Origin: Nitrospira sp. SG-bin2
GTDB taxonomy: Bacteria; Nitrospirota; Nitrospiria; Nitrospirales; Nitrospiraceae
Length of the DNA stretch: 43,276 nucleotides
Direction of reading: 5' to 3'
Assembly: GCA_002083405.1 (NCBI GenBank)
Contig: LVWT01000028.1
Coordinates: forward strand, 1 to 43,276
Part shown: in pieces, positions 15,472-23,677 of the stretch
How positions within the stretch are numbered: the first letter of the stretch is position 1
Layout of the letters: the number at the start of each line of letters is the position of its first letter
Translations under genes and position numbers: made by a program
Notes under the pieces: model-generated
What the model saw: the letters and a program-made list of their open reading frames with translations, nothing else
The model's database searches: none
What the model was told of the DNA's origin: nothing

Positions 15472-16353
15472 CTAGCGGGGAGAAGTCTTCTCCAAAAAAC
15501 GTTCCCGCGCTCCAAGAAACAGTTCGTGCAGCTTCTGAGTGAGGGGGCCCGGTTTCCCCGTGCCGATCGGTTCGCCATCGACGGCCACCACCGGCATGAT
15601 TTCCATGCTCGTGTTGGTTAAAAAGCACTCGCAGGCTTGGTATAACTGTGTGGGAGTGAAGCGGCCCTCTTCTGTCGGAATCTGTTGTTCTCTCGCCAAC
15701 TGGATCACGATCGATCGAGTGATGCCGTCCAGGAGACCGCATTCTACGGAAGGCGTGCGCAGGCATCCGTCAGTTATGAAGAACAGATTGCTGACGGTAC
15801 ATTCTGTCAGGTGATGTTCCCAGTTCAGCAGGATGCTGTCGAATGCCCCGGCCGCGATGGCTTCCCGTTTGGCAAGAATGTTGTTGAGAAAATTTGTGGC
15901 TTTGATCTGGGGAGAAAGGGCGCCGGGCAGGTTCCGTCTTGTTTCAGCAACGATCAGCGTTACACCGTTTCGGTACAGTTGGGGGGAGGGGAGATGAAGC
16001 GGTTTGGCCATAATTACGACGGTGGGAGTGCGGCATAGGGCTGGATCAAGGCCGATGTCTCCAGCTCCTCGTGAAATCGTAATCCTCAGATAGGCATCGT
16101 GTTGGGCGTTGCCGATCCGATTACGTTCCATCGACTCATGGAGAAGATCCGGCCAGTTGAGGTCGGGTATGGATAGTCCGATTGCATCGGCGGATCGCCG
16201 GAGTCTGGCAAGATGGTGGTCCCGCATGAAGATGCGGCTCCCGTAAGAGCGGATCGTTTCGTAGACCCCGTCGCCATAGAGAAACCCATGATCGAAGACG
16301 GAGACGACGGCGTCCACATCCTTCACAAACCGGTCGTTGAGGTAAATCCACAT
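15472..16353 (-). CDS. Class IV PLP aminotransferase (PabC / branched-chain or D-amino acid type)
   Basis: The protein of 293 residues has fold type IV features: FDHGFLYGDGVYETIR (20-35), catalytic Lys151 in SPQIKATNFLNNILAK, and Glu184 in LTECTVSNLFF near the PLP ring. Members act as 4-amino-4-deoxychorismate lyase, branched-chain or D-amino acid aminotransferase, and these are hard to separate by sequence. The pabB-like gene ends 11 bases upstream, which favours an aminodeoxychorismate lyase role in making p-aminobenzoate for folate. The KATNFLNNILAKREA wording is closer to branched-chain/D-amino acid enzymes, so dual use is possible. Confidence 0.85.
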   Translation of the reverse strand: MWIYLNDRFVKDVDAVVSVFDHGFLYGDGVYETIRSYGSRIFMRDHHLARLRRSADAIGLSIPDLNWPDLLHESMERNRIGNAQHDAYLRITISRGAGDIGLDPALCRTPTVVIMAKPLHLPSPQLYRNGVTLIVAETRRNLPGALSPQIKATNFLNNILAKREAIAAGAFDSILLNWEHHLTECTVSNLFFITDGCLRTPSVECGLLDGITRSIVIQLAREQQIPTEEGRFTPTQLYQACECFLTNTSMEIMPVVAVDGEPIGTGKPGPLTQKLHELFLGARERFLEKTSPR

Positions 16354-16364
16354 GGCGGCTGGTG

Positions 16365-17840
16365 TTAAGCGAATGCGCTCAAAAAGGCTTGGGCTTTGTG
16401 GATGGTCTCTTCGTATTCACGCGCTGGATCGGAATCAGCCACAATGCCGGCGCCGACTTGGAGGTACCCCGTGCCGCTCCTTCTGACGAGGGTTCTGATC
16501 AAGATATTGAAGTCCAAATCGCCGCTCCAACTGAGATAGCCCATCGAGCCGGTATAGGGGCCACGGCGAACCGGTTCCAGCTCTTCAATGATTTCCATGC
16601 AGCGGATCTTCGGCACGCCGGTGATGGTTCCACCCGGGAATAAGGCTCTTAGCAAATCAAACCCCGTGGCGTTGCTTCTCAGGGTTCCGCTGACATGAGA
16701 GACCAGATGGCTCACATGGGAATACCGTTCCAGGGTCATCAGTTCATCGACCCGGACGCTCCCGAAGTCACAGACTCGGCCGAGATCATTCCGCTCGAGA
16801 TCAACCAGCATAATATGTTCCGCGCATTCTTTTTCATTCGAGCGCAACTCGCCTTCGAGCCGCAGATCGTCGGCAGCATTCTCTCCGCGGGGTCTCGTGC
16901 CGGCGATCGGCCTTGTATCAGCCCGGCGTCCGTTGAGACGGACGAGTCGTTCAGGCGATGAGCTGATGAGGCTGGTGTGATCGAAGCGGAGTAGGCCGGA
17001 GAATGGCGAAGGATTCAGGGTGCGCAGACGGCTGTACGCAAGCAGATCGGGCTGCAATCCGGATTGAGACGGAACCGCATCTCCCGTCACAGTAAAACGG
17101 TGAGAAAGGTTGGCCTGATAGATATCGCCGGCTGCGATATAGTCCTGACAACGGTGAACACGATCGATATAGGACGACCGTTGTTGTTCCGGTGAGAATG
17201 CGAGGCTGCCTCGTGTGTCGGTATCGGTTTCGGTAGAGGCGGGGCTGGACAGCCGCGCTTCCAGTGCAGCCAGGCGATCGCGCCCTTCCCGGAATAGTTT
17301 CTCACGCGGCTCACCCAAAAAACGCTCGAGTGGCGGGCAGAACATGAGCATCAGGCAGTGCTGCTCATGATCAAGCGCAGCGACAAGATCGAAAAATGCA
17401 AACTCAAGATCGGGGGTTGCAAGATCATCGAGCGCGGCAGACGGAAGCTGCTCGAATTGGCGAACGAGATCATAACTGAAATAACCAACCGCTCCTCCGA
17501 AAAAAGGCGGGACATCGACGGGCCGCATGATGTGGGAGTTGCCGACGAGTCGGGCGAGATGCCGGAAGGGCGCCTGTCCGGACTCTTCGTGGCCGTGCGT
17601 CGGTTGCTGTAGGTACTGATCAGCTTTTCCGCTCAAGGTTTGATAGGGGTCACTGGCAAAGAATGAATATCGTCCTGTCGTCGCGCGTCCGTTGCCGCTC
17701 TCAAAAAGAAAGGAAGGGCGTTGAGCCGAGGCCATTCTTGTGTAGAGATCGAAGGGACTTGCCGGCGGGCAAGGCATCGTCGCCACAAGAGGCGACGGAG
17801 GGCCTTGTAGGAAGCGAGTCAATGAGAGCGTCGTTGACAT
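16365..17840 (-). CDS. pabB: Aminodeoxychorismate synthase component I-like (PabB/TrpE family)
   Basis: The protein is 491 residues from the ATG at 17840; a reading from 17993 adds a non-homologous lead. The chorismate-binding half has EKECAEHIMLVDLERND, RYSHVSHLVS, PGGTITGVPK and GSMGYLSW. PabB converts chorismate plus ammonia to aminodeoxychorismate. The motif where E. coli PabB has PIKGT, with its nucleophilic Lys, reads RPIAGTRPRG here, as in anthranilate synthase TrpE. The PGGTITG and GYLS wording and the adjacent aminotransferase point to PabB. The glutaminase subunit PabA is not in the window. Confidence 0.85.
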   Translation of the reverse strand: MSTTLSLTRFLQGPPSPLVATMPCPPASPFDLYTRMASAQRPSFLFESGNGRATTGRYSFFASDPYQTLSGKADQYLQQPTHGHEESGQAPFRHLARLVGNSHIMRPVDVPPFFGGAVGYFSYDLVRQFEQLPSAALDDLATPDLEFAFFDLVAALDHEQHCLMLMFCPPLERFLGEPREKLFREGRDRLAALEARLSSPASTETDTDTRGSLAFSPEQQRSSYIDRVHRCQDYIAAGDIYQANLSHRFTVTGDAVPSQSGLQPDLLAYSRLRTLNPSPFSGLLRFDHTSLISSSPERLVRLNGRRADTRPIAGTRPRGENAADDLRLEGELRSNEKECAEHIMLVDLERNDLGRVCDFGSVRVDELMTLERYSHVSHLVSHVSGTLRSNATGFDLLRALFPGGTITGVPKIRCMEIIEELEPVRRGPYTGSMGYLSWSGDLDFNILIRTLVRRSGTGYLQVGAGIVADSDPAREYEETIHKAQAFLSAFA

Positions 17841-17874
17841 GGTGTCGACACATTCTGCCGGGAGAAGGTATGTC

Positions 17875-17896
17875 ACTATACCGCAGCGACCGCTGC
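17875..17896 (-). promoter_or_regulatory. Possible pabB -10 box with an adjoining palindrome
   Basis: Minus-strand TATAGT (17875-17880) lies about 35 bp before the pabB ATG. The neighbouring spacer holds a perfect palindrome GCAGCG-AC-CGCTGC (17883-17896), which could be an operator. No convincing -35 box is seen. Confidence 0.35.
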
Positions 17897-17916
17897 AGAA
17901 ACAGGCCCATGTCTGC

Positions 17917-17946
17917 TTGACATTCCGAAGTGAGTTCTGCTTGAAT
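17917..17946 (+). promoter_or_regulatory. Candidate promoter of the atp (Fo) cluster
   Basis: TTGACA (17917-17922), an 18-bp spacer and TTGAAT (17941-17946, four of six matches). A start near 17953 gives a leader of about 60 bases before the AtpZ/AtpI-like start at 18015. It is divergent from pabB. Confidence 0.45.
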
Positions 17947-18014
17947 TGCGGACCCATTCTCGGCAGAGTTCTGCTCATGTGTTGCATGTGCACTTGCCGC
18001 CTGTGGGTATAAGT

Positions 18015-18236
18015 ATGTCCTCTTCACAAGATCCGCTCTATGCGGGGCTTGGCCAGGCGGTCAGGATCGCAACCGATCTGCTTGCCGCACTGATTGCCGG
18101 AGGAGGATTGGGGTGGGTGTGTGACACCTATCTCTTCGACTCCACGCCCTGGGGGATAATCGGGGGGCTGGTGTTGGGCGGTGTAACAGGAATGAGGAAT
18201 GCCTATCGGTCCGTGCAACGGTGGACGAAGACGTAA
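18015..18236 (+). CDS. AtpZ/AtpI-family ATP synthase accessory membrane protein
   Basis: The protein has 73 residues and two hydrophobic segments (ATDLLAALIAGGGLGWVCD and WGIIGGLVLGGVTGMRNAY). This is the pattern of the small AtpZ/AtpI proteins at the head of many atp operons, which are thought to help c-ring assembly or Mg uptake. It lies 38 bases before atpB in the same direction. A longer in-frame reading from 17946 exists but would run through the promoter region, so the ATG at 18015 is chosen. Confidence 0.85.
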   Translation: MSSSQDPLYAGLGQAVRIATDLLAALIAGGGLGWVCDTYLFDSTPWGIIGGLVLGGVTGMRNAYRSVQRWTKT

Positions 18237-18274
18237 CCCGACACTAACACAAGTATAAGAAGTATAAGGTCGCC

Positions 18275-19024
18275 ATGGAAGACAACCCGCTTCATCCGTT
18301 CGAACTGCATGACTGGATTCCCATTGCCCTCGGTGGGCTGGATATTTCCATCAATAAGGCCGTCGTGTTTATGTGGATCGCTGTGTCCCTGGCGGCTGTG
18401 GTGATGATCATGGCAGGATCGTCACGCAAGCTGGTTCCCGGCAAGTTGCAGAACCTGGCTGAAATCATGGTCGATTTCATTCGCACGATGATCATGGAGA
18501 CGATGGGCAAAGAGGGGATGCGGTTTTTCCCTTTTATCGGGACCCTGTTTGTCTTCATTCTCTTCTGCAACCTTCTCGGAATGATTCCCGGAAGCTACAC
18601 GGTGACGAGTCAGATTGCCGTGACCGCCGTGTTCGCATTCGTGGTGTATGGGATCAGCTTGGTGGTGGGCTTCATGTTGCATGGCGTGAAGTTTCTTGGC
18701 GTGCTGATCCCCCCAGGGACGCCGGGATGGCTGGTTCCGCTGATGATCCCGATCGAGATCATGAGTCAGTTGGCGAGGCCCATTTCGCTGGCCGTTCGAT
18801 TATTTGCCAATATGACGGCGGGCCATGTGTTGCTCGGTGTGCTGTTCGGTATGGCGATCAGCGGTGGACTGTTGATCGGATGGTTGCCTTTTGTCTTCAC
18901 GGTGGGAATCAATGTCCTGGAAGTGGGCATTGCGTTCATTCAAGCCTATATTTTTACCATGTTGAGTTGTGTCTATTTGGGAGACGCATTTCACTTGCAT
19001 GGCCATGATGACCATGCGCATTGA
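18275..19024 (+). CDS. atpB: F-type ATP synthase subunit a
   Basis: Subunit a forms the proton half-channels of Fo next to the c-ring. The protein of 249 residues has about five or six membrane helices. The conserved ISLAVRLFANMTAGH segment contains the essential Arg that faces the c-subunit carboxylate. A histidine-rich C terminus (HLHGHDDHAH) closes the protein. It is followed by a 175-bp gap before atpE, which holds a long-range stem. Confidence 0.97.
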   Translation: MEDNPLHPFELHDWIPIALGGLDISINKAVVFMWIAVSLAAVVMIMAGSSRKLVPGKLQNLAEIMVDFIRTMIMETMGKEGMRFFPFIGTLFVFILFCNLLGMIPGSYTVTSQIAVTAVFAFVVYGISLVVGFMLHGVKFLGVLIPPGTPGWLVPLMIPIEIMSQLARPISLAVRLFANMTAGHVLLGVLFGMAISGGLLIGWLPFVFTVGINVLEVGIAFIQAYIFTMLSCVYLGDAFHLHGHDDHAH

Positions 19025-19199
19025 CCGACTGTAGAAAGGGCTGTCCGGCAGGGTTCGTATTGCCGTCCACTCGTTGACGCATTACACGGTATGCTTCAAG
19101 GCGTTCATTCCTCGCAGCCTGCCGGAGGGACAGGTCGATCGGGCCTTGGGGTAAGCCTGGGATAGGCGTGAGTTTTTATTAAAGGAGGATAGACAAACA
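19025..19199 (+). promoter_or_regulatory. atpB-atpE intergenic region with a long-range stem and a strong ribosome site
   Basis: CTGTCCGGCAGG (19041-19052) can pair with the segment 19118-19133 (CCTGCCGG, a short bulge, GACAG), giving a stem of about 12 bp that closes a loop of about 65 bases. AAAGGAGG (19181-19188) precedes the atpE start. The stem may be an mRNA processing or stability element that raises atpE output over atpB. No separate promoter is convincing. Confidence 0.4.
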
Positions 19200-19433
19200 A
19201 TGGATTCAGCAGCAGCAGGGTTGATCGGGATGGGCTGTGCCGCAGCAGGGTTTGCCGGAGCCGGCGTCGGCATCGGGTATATCTTCGGGAAGATGATCGA
19301 AGTGGTCGCGCGCCAGCCGGAAGCCGAAGCTCGCGTCACAAAATATATGTGGATCGGGTTTGCGTTGGTGGAAGCCATTGCGCTGTATGGCCTGGTCATT
19401 GCCTTCATTATTATGGGCTTTCGGAAGGGGTAA
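19200..19433 (+). CDS. atpE: F-type ATP synthase subunit c
   Basis: The protein has 77 residues and two membrane helices joined by the polar loop ARQPEAEAR (RQP is the conserved contact to F1). The ion-binding carboxylate is Glu in FALVEAIALYG of helix 2. The glycine-rich helix 1 (AAAGFAGAGVGIGYIFG) is typical of tightly packed c-rings. No sodium-site signature (Gln in helix 1 with Ser/Thr after the Glu) is evident, so protons are the likely coupling ion. Confidence 0.96.
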   Translation: MDSAAAGLIGMGCAAAGFAGAGVGIGYIFGKMIEVVARQPEAEARVTKYMWIGFALVEAIALYGLVIAFIIMGFRKG

Positions 19434-19496
19434 TGAGGGACCGGAGGGAGGCCCGCGCCTTCGTCTCCTGTCGTCCTTCTCTCCTGGGGAGTTGAC

Positions 19497-20003
19497 ATGC
19501 CGCAGTTCGAATCTCACTTTTTTTCTTCCCTGATTTTCTGGGAAGTGATGTCGTTCGCGATTCTCTTTTTCGTGCTCTACAAGTTTGCGTTTCCCGGCAT
19601 CTTAAGCATGCTGGAAGAACGGGAAAAGAAAATCAAGGACAGCCTTGACCAGGCAGAACATCACCGGTCTGAGGCTGAACGGAAATTCAAAGAATATGAG
19701 GCCAAGCTGAATTCCGCTGCGAAAGAGGCGGAAGGAATTCTGGCTGCGGCCAAGGAGCGGGCTCAACGGCTCATGGAAGAAAATGAGCAGCGGATGACGG
19801 TGGAAGCCGAACGGATCAAAGGCGATGCAACGCGTGAAATCGACCGTGAGCGACGCAAGGCGATTCAGGACATTCGGGCTCAAACCACCGACTTAGCCCT
19901 GCTTGTTGCGGAGAAGGTTGTCCAGAGAAGTTTGAATGAAGCGGACAACAGGAAGTTCGCAGACGACGCACTCGAAGCGTTGTCTAAATCCTACCAGCAG
20001 TAA
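19497..20003 (+). CDS. atpF: F-type ATP synthase subunit b
   Basis: The protein has 168 residues: one N-terminal membrane helix (about 12-30), then a long charged coiled coil (REKKIKDSLDQAEHHRSEAERKF and onwards) that forms the peripheral stalk. GGGGAG precedes the ATG. It is the last atp gene here. The delta, alpha, gamma, beta and epsilon genes that often follow are absent and must be elsewhere. The next gene, larE, is convergent 23 bp away. Confidence 0.95.
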   Translation: MPQFESHFFSSLIFWEVMSFAILFFVLYKFAFPGILSMLEEREKKIKDSLDQAEHHRSEAERKFKEYEAKLNSAAKEAEGILAAAKERAQRLMEENEQRMTVEAERIKGDATREIDRERRKAIQDIRAQTTDLALLVAEKVVQRSLNEADNRKFADDALEALSKSYQQ

Positions 20004-20020
20004 CGCGATGATCGGGTCGC

Positions 20021-20046
20021 GCGGGATCAACGAAGACTGATCCCGC
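20021..20046. terminator. Inverted repeat between atpF and larE, likely bidirectional terminator
   Basis: GCGGGATCA (20021-20029) and TGATCCCGC (20038-20046) are perfect 9-bp complements with an eight-base loop at a convergent junction. The larE stop codon is part of the stem. There is no clear U-run, so termination efficiency is uncertain. Confidence 0.45.
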
Positions 20047-20836
20047 CCGGCCTGTATCCCTCCAAATCCACACAGACGAAGCGAAACCCGGATTTGTGGA
20101 GACATGCACTGATATGTGCGCGCAAGTCCGGTTCATTCAGCCGGGCGAACTCATCCGGTCCGACCTCGATTCGCGCGACGTCTCCGTGCTCCCGCACACG
20201 CACATGACGAAATCCTGCCGCCTGCAGGATATCTTCAGCCTCTTCCACGCGGCGGAGGCTTTCGATGGTGATCGGGGTGCCGCGCGGAATTCTCGATGAG
20301 AGACAGGCGGCTGCCGGTTTGTCCCAATTCGAGAGCCCGAATTCCTTCGCGAGAACACGGATGTCGGCTTTCGACAGCTCGGCTTCGACCAACGGGCTGC
20401 GCACTCCCCATTCCCGTGCTGCCTTGATGCCGGGCCTGTCATCGCCGAGGTCGTCCAAATTCGTTCCATCCACCACATGAGTGCCGCCGCTGGATTGCCG
20501 TATTGTTTCGAGGAGTTGATACAAATCAGTCTTGCAGTGAAAGCAGCGGGCCGCATCGTTTCTGACGAATTCGGGAATTTCAAGCTGATCCGTCCGTACA
20601 ATGTCGTGGCGCGCTCCGATTTCCTGGGCGACACGTGTGGCAATTTCCAGTTCGATCGACGGAAACGTCGGAGAGACAGCCGTGACGCCGACAGCATTCT
20701 CACGGAGCTGCTCATGTGCCACCTTCAGGACGAAGGTACTGTCGATTCCTCCGGAATAGGCAACGAGGACGGAGCCCATCTCGGAGAGCAGGGCGCGGAG
20801 GTGATCGAGTTTGTGTTGGAGCGGCGCGGTTGGCAT
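20027..20836 (-). CDS. larE: LarE-type ATP-dependent sacrificial sulfur transferase
   Basis: The protein is 269 residues from the ATG at 20836; a longer reading runs back into the peptidase gene. It has the PP-loop AYSGGIDS near residue 26, then RCFHCKTDLY and KPAAACLSSRIPRG, which holds the Cys at the place of the sulfur-donating Cys176 of Lactiplantibacillus LarE. LarE adenylates and thiolates the pyridinium precursor of the nickel-pincer cofactor. The partners larB, larC and larA are not adjacent, so it may serve a distant set or another thiolation. Confidence 0.88.
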   Translation of the reverse strand: MPTAPLQHKLDHLRALLSEMGSVLVAYSGGIDSTFVLKVAHEQLRENAVGVTAVSPTFPSIELEIATRVAQEIGARHDIVRTDQLEIPEFVRNDAARCFHCKTDLYQLLETIRQSSGGTHVVDGTNLDDLGDDRPGIKAAREWGVRSPLVEAELSKADIRVLAKEFGLSNWDKPAAACLSSRIPRGTPITIESLRRVEEAEDILQAAGFRHVRVREHGDVARIEVGPDEFARLNEPDLRAHISACLHKSGFRFVCVDLEGYRPGGISLR

Positions 20837-20864
20837 GGCAGTAGGCGTCTCGTGGATGAGCGGA

Positions 20865-22262
20865 CTAGTGACGAATCTTTGCTTTTGCGATGTTGCCGAC
20901 AACGACGAGGGCGTAATGTTGCGGGTTAAGATACTGTTTGGCGACCCGCTGCACATCTTCCTTCGTGACCCGTTCGATCCATTTGGGATACTGGACGAAG
21001 TAGTCGAATCCCAATCCGAAAAACTCCACTTGCGCCAACACCTTCGCCAGTTTGGCGGTCGAGTCCAACCGTAACGGAAAGCTGCCCATCAAGAACGATT
21101 TGGCTTCGGCCAGTTCCTGGTCGGTGACCGGAGCCTCGCGGATGGCCTTCATTTCAGCCAGCACGCCGTTGATCGCTTGGTTGGTGGTTTCCGTCTTTGT
21201 CTGGAGATTTACCCAGAACGAGCCCGGCATGGCGCGTGCTTCGTAATGGCTCATGATGCCGTAGGCAAGTCCCTGTTTGTCTCGGATGGAGTCCATCAAG
21301 CGCGACGAAAATCCGCCGGCGCCGAGGATATGATTCATGACGGTCACGGCGTAAAAGTCCGGGTTTGTCCGGCTGATGCCGCTATGGCCCAATACGATGG
21401 TGGATTGGGTCAGGTCTTTTTCGATGAATTGTACGGCTTTCTTGCCGATGGCAGTGGGTTTCTTGACCGTCCTGGCCGGCGCCGGGCCCTTCTTCCAGGC
21501 TCCGAAATGCGTTTGGACCAAGACCGTGGCGTGCTCCACCGTAATATCGCCGACGATGGCGAAAATGACCTGGTTCGGCAGGTACTCCTTCGCGTAGAAG
21601 GCTTGGACGTCGGCCAATGTGAGTTTATTCAGGGCTTCTTCGGTCCCATTGGCCGGCCACCGATAGGGGTGGTTGTGGAAGACCAATTGGTTGAACGCTT
21701 TCATGGCCACATGGCCGGGGTCGTCGTTGTCGCTGATGATTTCTCCAAGAATCTGCGACCGCACCCGATCGAATTCCTGCGGGGGGAATGCCGGGCGCAT
21801 GAGGATATCTGCCAGCAGCGTGAAGCCGAGGTCAACGTCCTTCTTGAGCACTCGCGCCGCTGCAGTGGTGTAATCTTCGTGCGCGGTGACTTCCAGTGCG
21901 CCGCCGACAAAGTCGATCTGTTCAGCCAATTGTTTCGATGATCTGGTCGTCGTGCCTTCTTCCAGGAGGCTGGCCGTCAGATTTGCCAGGCCGGCTTTTT
22001 CCGGCGGATCGTACGCCGATCCGGTCTTGATGAGCGCATGGATTTCGACGATGGGCAGAAAGTGTTGCTCGACCACCAGCACAGTTATCCCATTGGGTGT
22101 CGTGATTTTAACCGGGGAGATATCGGCGGCAAATCCCGGCTCTGAAACGCCGGTCATTGCGGTGAGAACTCCCCATACGACCAAGGCCGCACCGGTGCGT
22201 AAGGACCCCAAGGGGCGATGGCCCGAACGCCGATGGGTGTTGTCTGTCATTCTGCGCGGCAT
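20865..22262 (-). CDS. M16-family peptidase-like protein lacking the zinc-binding motif
   Basis: The protein of 465 residues has a signal peptide (cleavage near FAA) and then two M16 halves. Where active M16 proteases have HxxEH it reads LANLTASLLEEGT, so the metal site is missing. It is therefore most likely the non-catalytic subunit of a heterodimer with the upstream M16 protein, as in mitochondrial processing peptidase-type or Sphingomonas M16 pairs. The gene starts 10 bases after its partner. It is likely periplasmic and may digest short peptides. Confidence 0.9.
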   Translation of the reverse strand: MPRRMTDNTHRRSGHRPLGSLRTGAALVVWGVLTAMTGVSEPGFAADISPVKITTPNGITVLVVEQHFLPIVEIHALIKTGSAYDPPEKAGLANLTASLLEEGTTTRSSKQLAEQIDFVGGALEVTAHEDYTTAAARVLKKDVDLGFTLLADILMRPAFPPQEFDRVRSQILGEIISDNDDPGHVAMKAFNQLVFHNHPYRWPANGTEEALNKLTLADVQAFYAKEYLPNQVIFAIVGDITVEHATVLVQTHFGAWKKGPAPARTVKKPTAIGKKAVQFIEKDLTQSTIVLGHSGISRTNPDFYAVTVMNHILGAGGFSSRLMDSIRDKQGLAYGIMSHYEARAMPGSFWVNLQTKTETTNQAINGVLAEMKAIREAPVTDQELAEAKSFLMGSFPLRLDSTAKLAKVLAQVEFFGLGFDYFVQYPKWIERVTKEDVQRVAKQYLNPQHYALVVVGNIAKAKIRH

Positions 22263-22272
22263 GGTTGGTGTG

Positions 22273-23652
22273 CTATGGCTTTCCCTGTTGCAGTGACGGA
22301 AGAGACGCTTCCTGCTCCTTGGGAGGCAGGGGAATGAGAATCCCCACCGTCCGGTTGTCCTGGGTCAAGTACTGCCTGGCGACGCGTTGAATGTCTTTGG
22401 CGGTGACGGTCCGCACGCGTTCCAGAAATTGATCTGCCCGTTGCCAGCCCGCGCCGATGGATTCCAATTGTCCGAGCAGCATGGCATGGCGAAAATTTGA
22501 ATCCTGCTCGAAAATACGGGAGGCTTCCACCTGATTTTTAGCCCGCTGGAGTTCCAGGTCGGACAGCAGTTCATTGTGGAGCTTGGCGATCTCGCGATGC
22601 AGTGCGTCTTCCACCGCCTCAACCTTCGCGCCTGGGCTTACGAGGGAATAGAAATAAAACAAACCGGAATCTGTTTGCAGCAGGCTGTATTCCGCGCCTA
22701 CCGACAGGGAGTTCTTCTGGTCATGGACCAGGCTCTGATAGAGCCGGGAGCTTTTCCCATCAGACAGAATCGATTCGAGTAAGCCAAGGGCATAGGCATC
22801 GTCGCTCGAATAATTGGGGACGCGGAATCCCATCATGACAGAGGGAACCTGGGCTTCCCGTTTCAGAACAATACGTCGTTCGCCCCGCTGATCCGGCTCT
22901 GCCGAGATGGTCTGTTTGGGCGAAGGCCCTTTGGGAATCGGCTCGAAGAGGTGTTTGATCGTCGGGAGTAACGTGTCTGCCTTGATGTCCCCCACGACGA
23001 CCAGGGTGGCATTATTGGGAGAATAAAATGTGTCGTAGTGGCGCTGCAAATCGTCAAGCGACATCGCATCGAGATCGGCAAACCAGCCGATGACCGGCCA
23101 ATGATAGGGATGGCTGAGGAACGTTTGAGCAAACAAGGCCTCGACCAGCGCGCCTTGCGGATCGTCCTCGCTTCTCAAGCGCCGCTCTTCTTTGACAACC
23201 TCGCGTTCGGTCGTAAACTCGTTGTTGTCGAGAATCAGGCCCTGCATGCGGTCCGCCTCAAGTTCCAGAGCCAGTTCGACGCGGTCGGCCGCGAGGTTTT
23301 CAAAATAAGCGGTAAAGTCTTGTCCGGTAAACGCGTTGTCGATCCCGCCGTTTTTGCGGATGATGCGGGAAAATGAGCCTTTGGGATACTTCGCCGTGCC
23401 TTTGAACATCATGTGTTCCAGCATGTGGGAGAGTCCGGCACGTCCCATCACTTCATTTCTGGAGCCGACCCTGTACCACACCTGCACTGTCGCCACCGGG
23501 GCCTTTGGAACTTCGACCAGCAGCACTTTCATGCCGTTGGACAGGACATGTTCAAGGGGCTCCAGGGCCATTGACGATGCGGCGTCAGAGAACGCAAGCA
23601 GCGTTGCAAGGAGGCACGTTGTCGAATAGTGATGGAGAGCCGGCCGTTTCAT
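22273..23652 (-). CDS. M16-family zinc metallopeptidase, catalytic subunit
   Basis: The protein is 459 residues from the ATG at 23652 (an ATG at 23676 is also possible). A signal peptide is followed by the M16 core with the inverted zinc motif HMLEH (76-80) in AGLSHMLEHMMFKGT. The third ligand Glu lies in the usual ELEADRM segment about 75 residues later. It forms a pair with the inactive downstream homologue. It probably acts on peptides in the periplasm; substrates are unknown. rlmN ends just upstream, so the minus-strand run rlmN-M16-M16-larE may share transcription. Confidence 0.92.
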   Translation of the reverse strand: MKRPALHHYSTTCLLATLLAFSDAASSMALEPLEHVLSNGMKVLLVEVPKAPVATVQVWYRVGSRNEVMGRAGLSHMLEHMMFKGTAKYPKGSFSRIIRKNGGIDNAFTGQDFTAYFENLAADRVELALELEADRMQGLILDNNEFTTEREVVKEERRLRSEDDPQGALVEALFAQTFLSHPYHWPVIGWFADLDAMSLDDLQRHYDTFYSPNNATLVVVGDIKADTLLPTIKHLFEPIPKGPSPKQTISAEPDQRGERRIVLKREAQVPSVMMGFRVPNYSSDDAYALGLLESILSDGKSSRLYQSLVHDQKNSLSVGAEYSLLQTDSGLFYFYSLVSPGAKVEAVEDALHREIAKLHNELLSDLELQRAKNQVEASRIFEQDSNFRHAMLLGQLESIGAGWQRADQFLERVRTVTAKDIQRVARQYLTQDNRTVGILIPLPPKEQEASLPSLQQGKP

Positions 23653-23677
23653 GATGGGATAAGCAACACACGGCATG

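Noticed and set aside
17843..17993. Upstream extension of the pabB-like gene
   Set aside because: The extra residues have no family similarity, and this stretch holds the divergent promoter region of the atp cluster.
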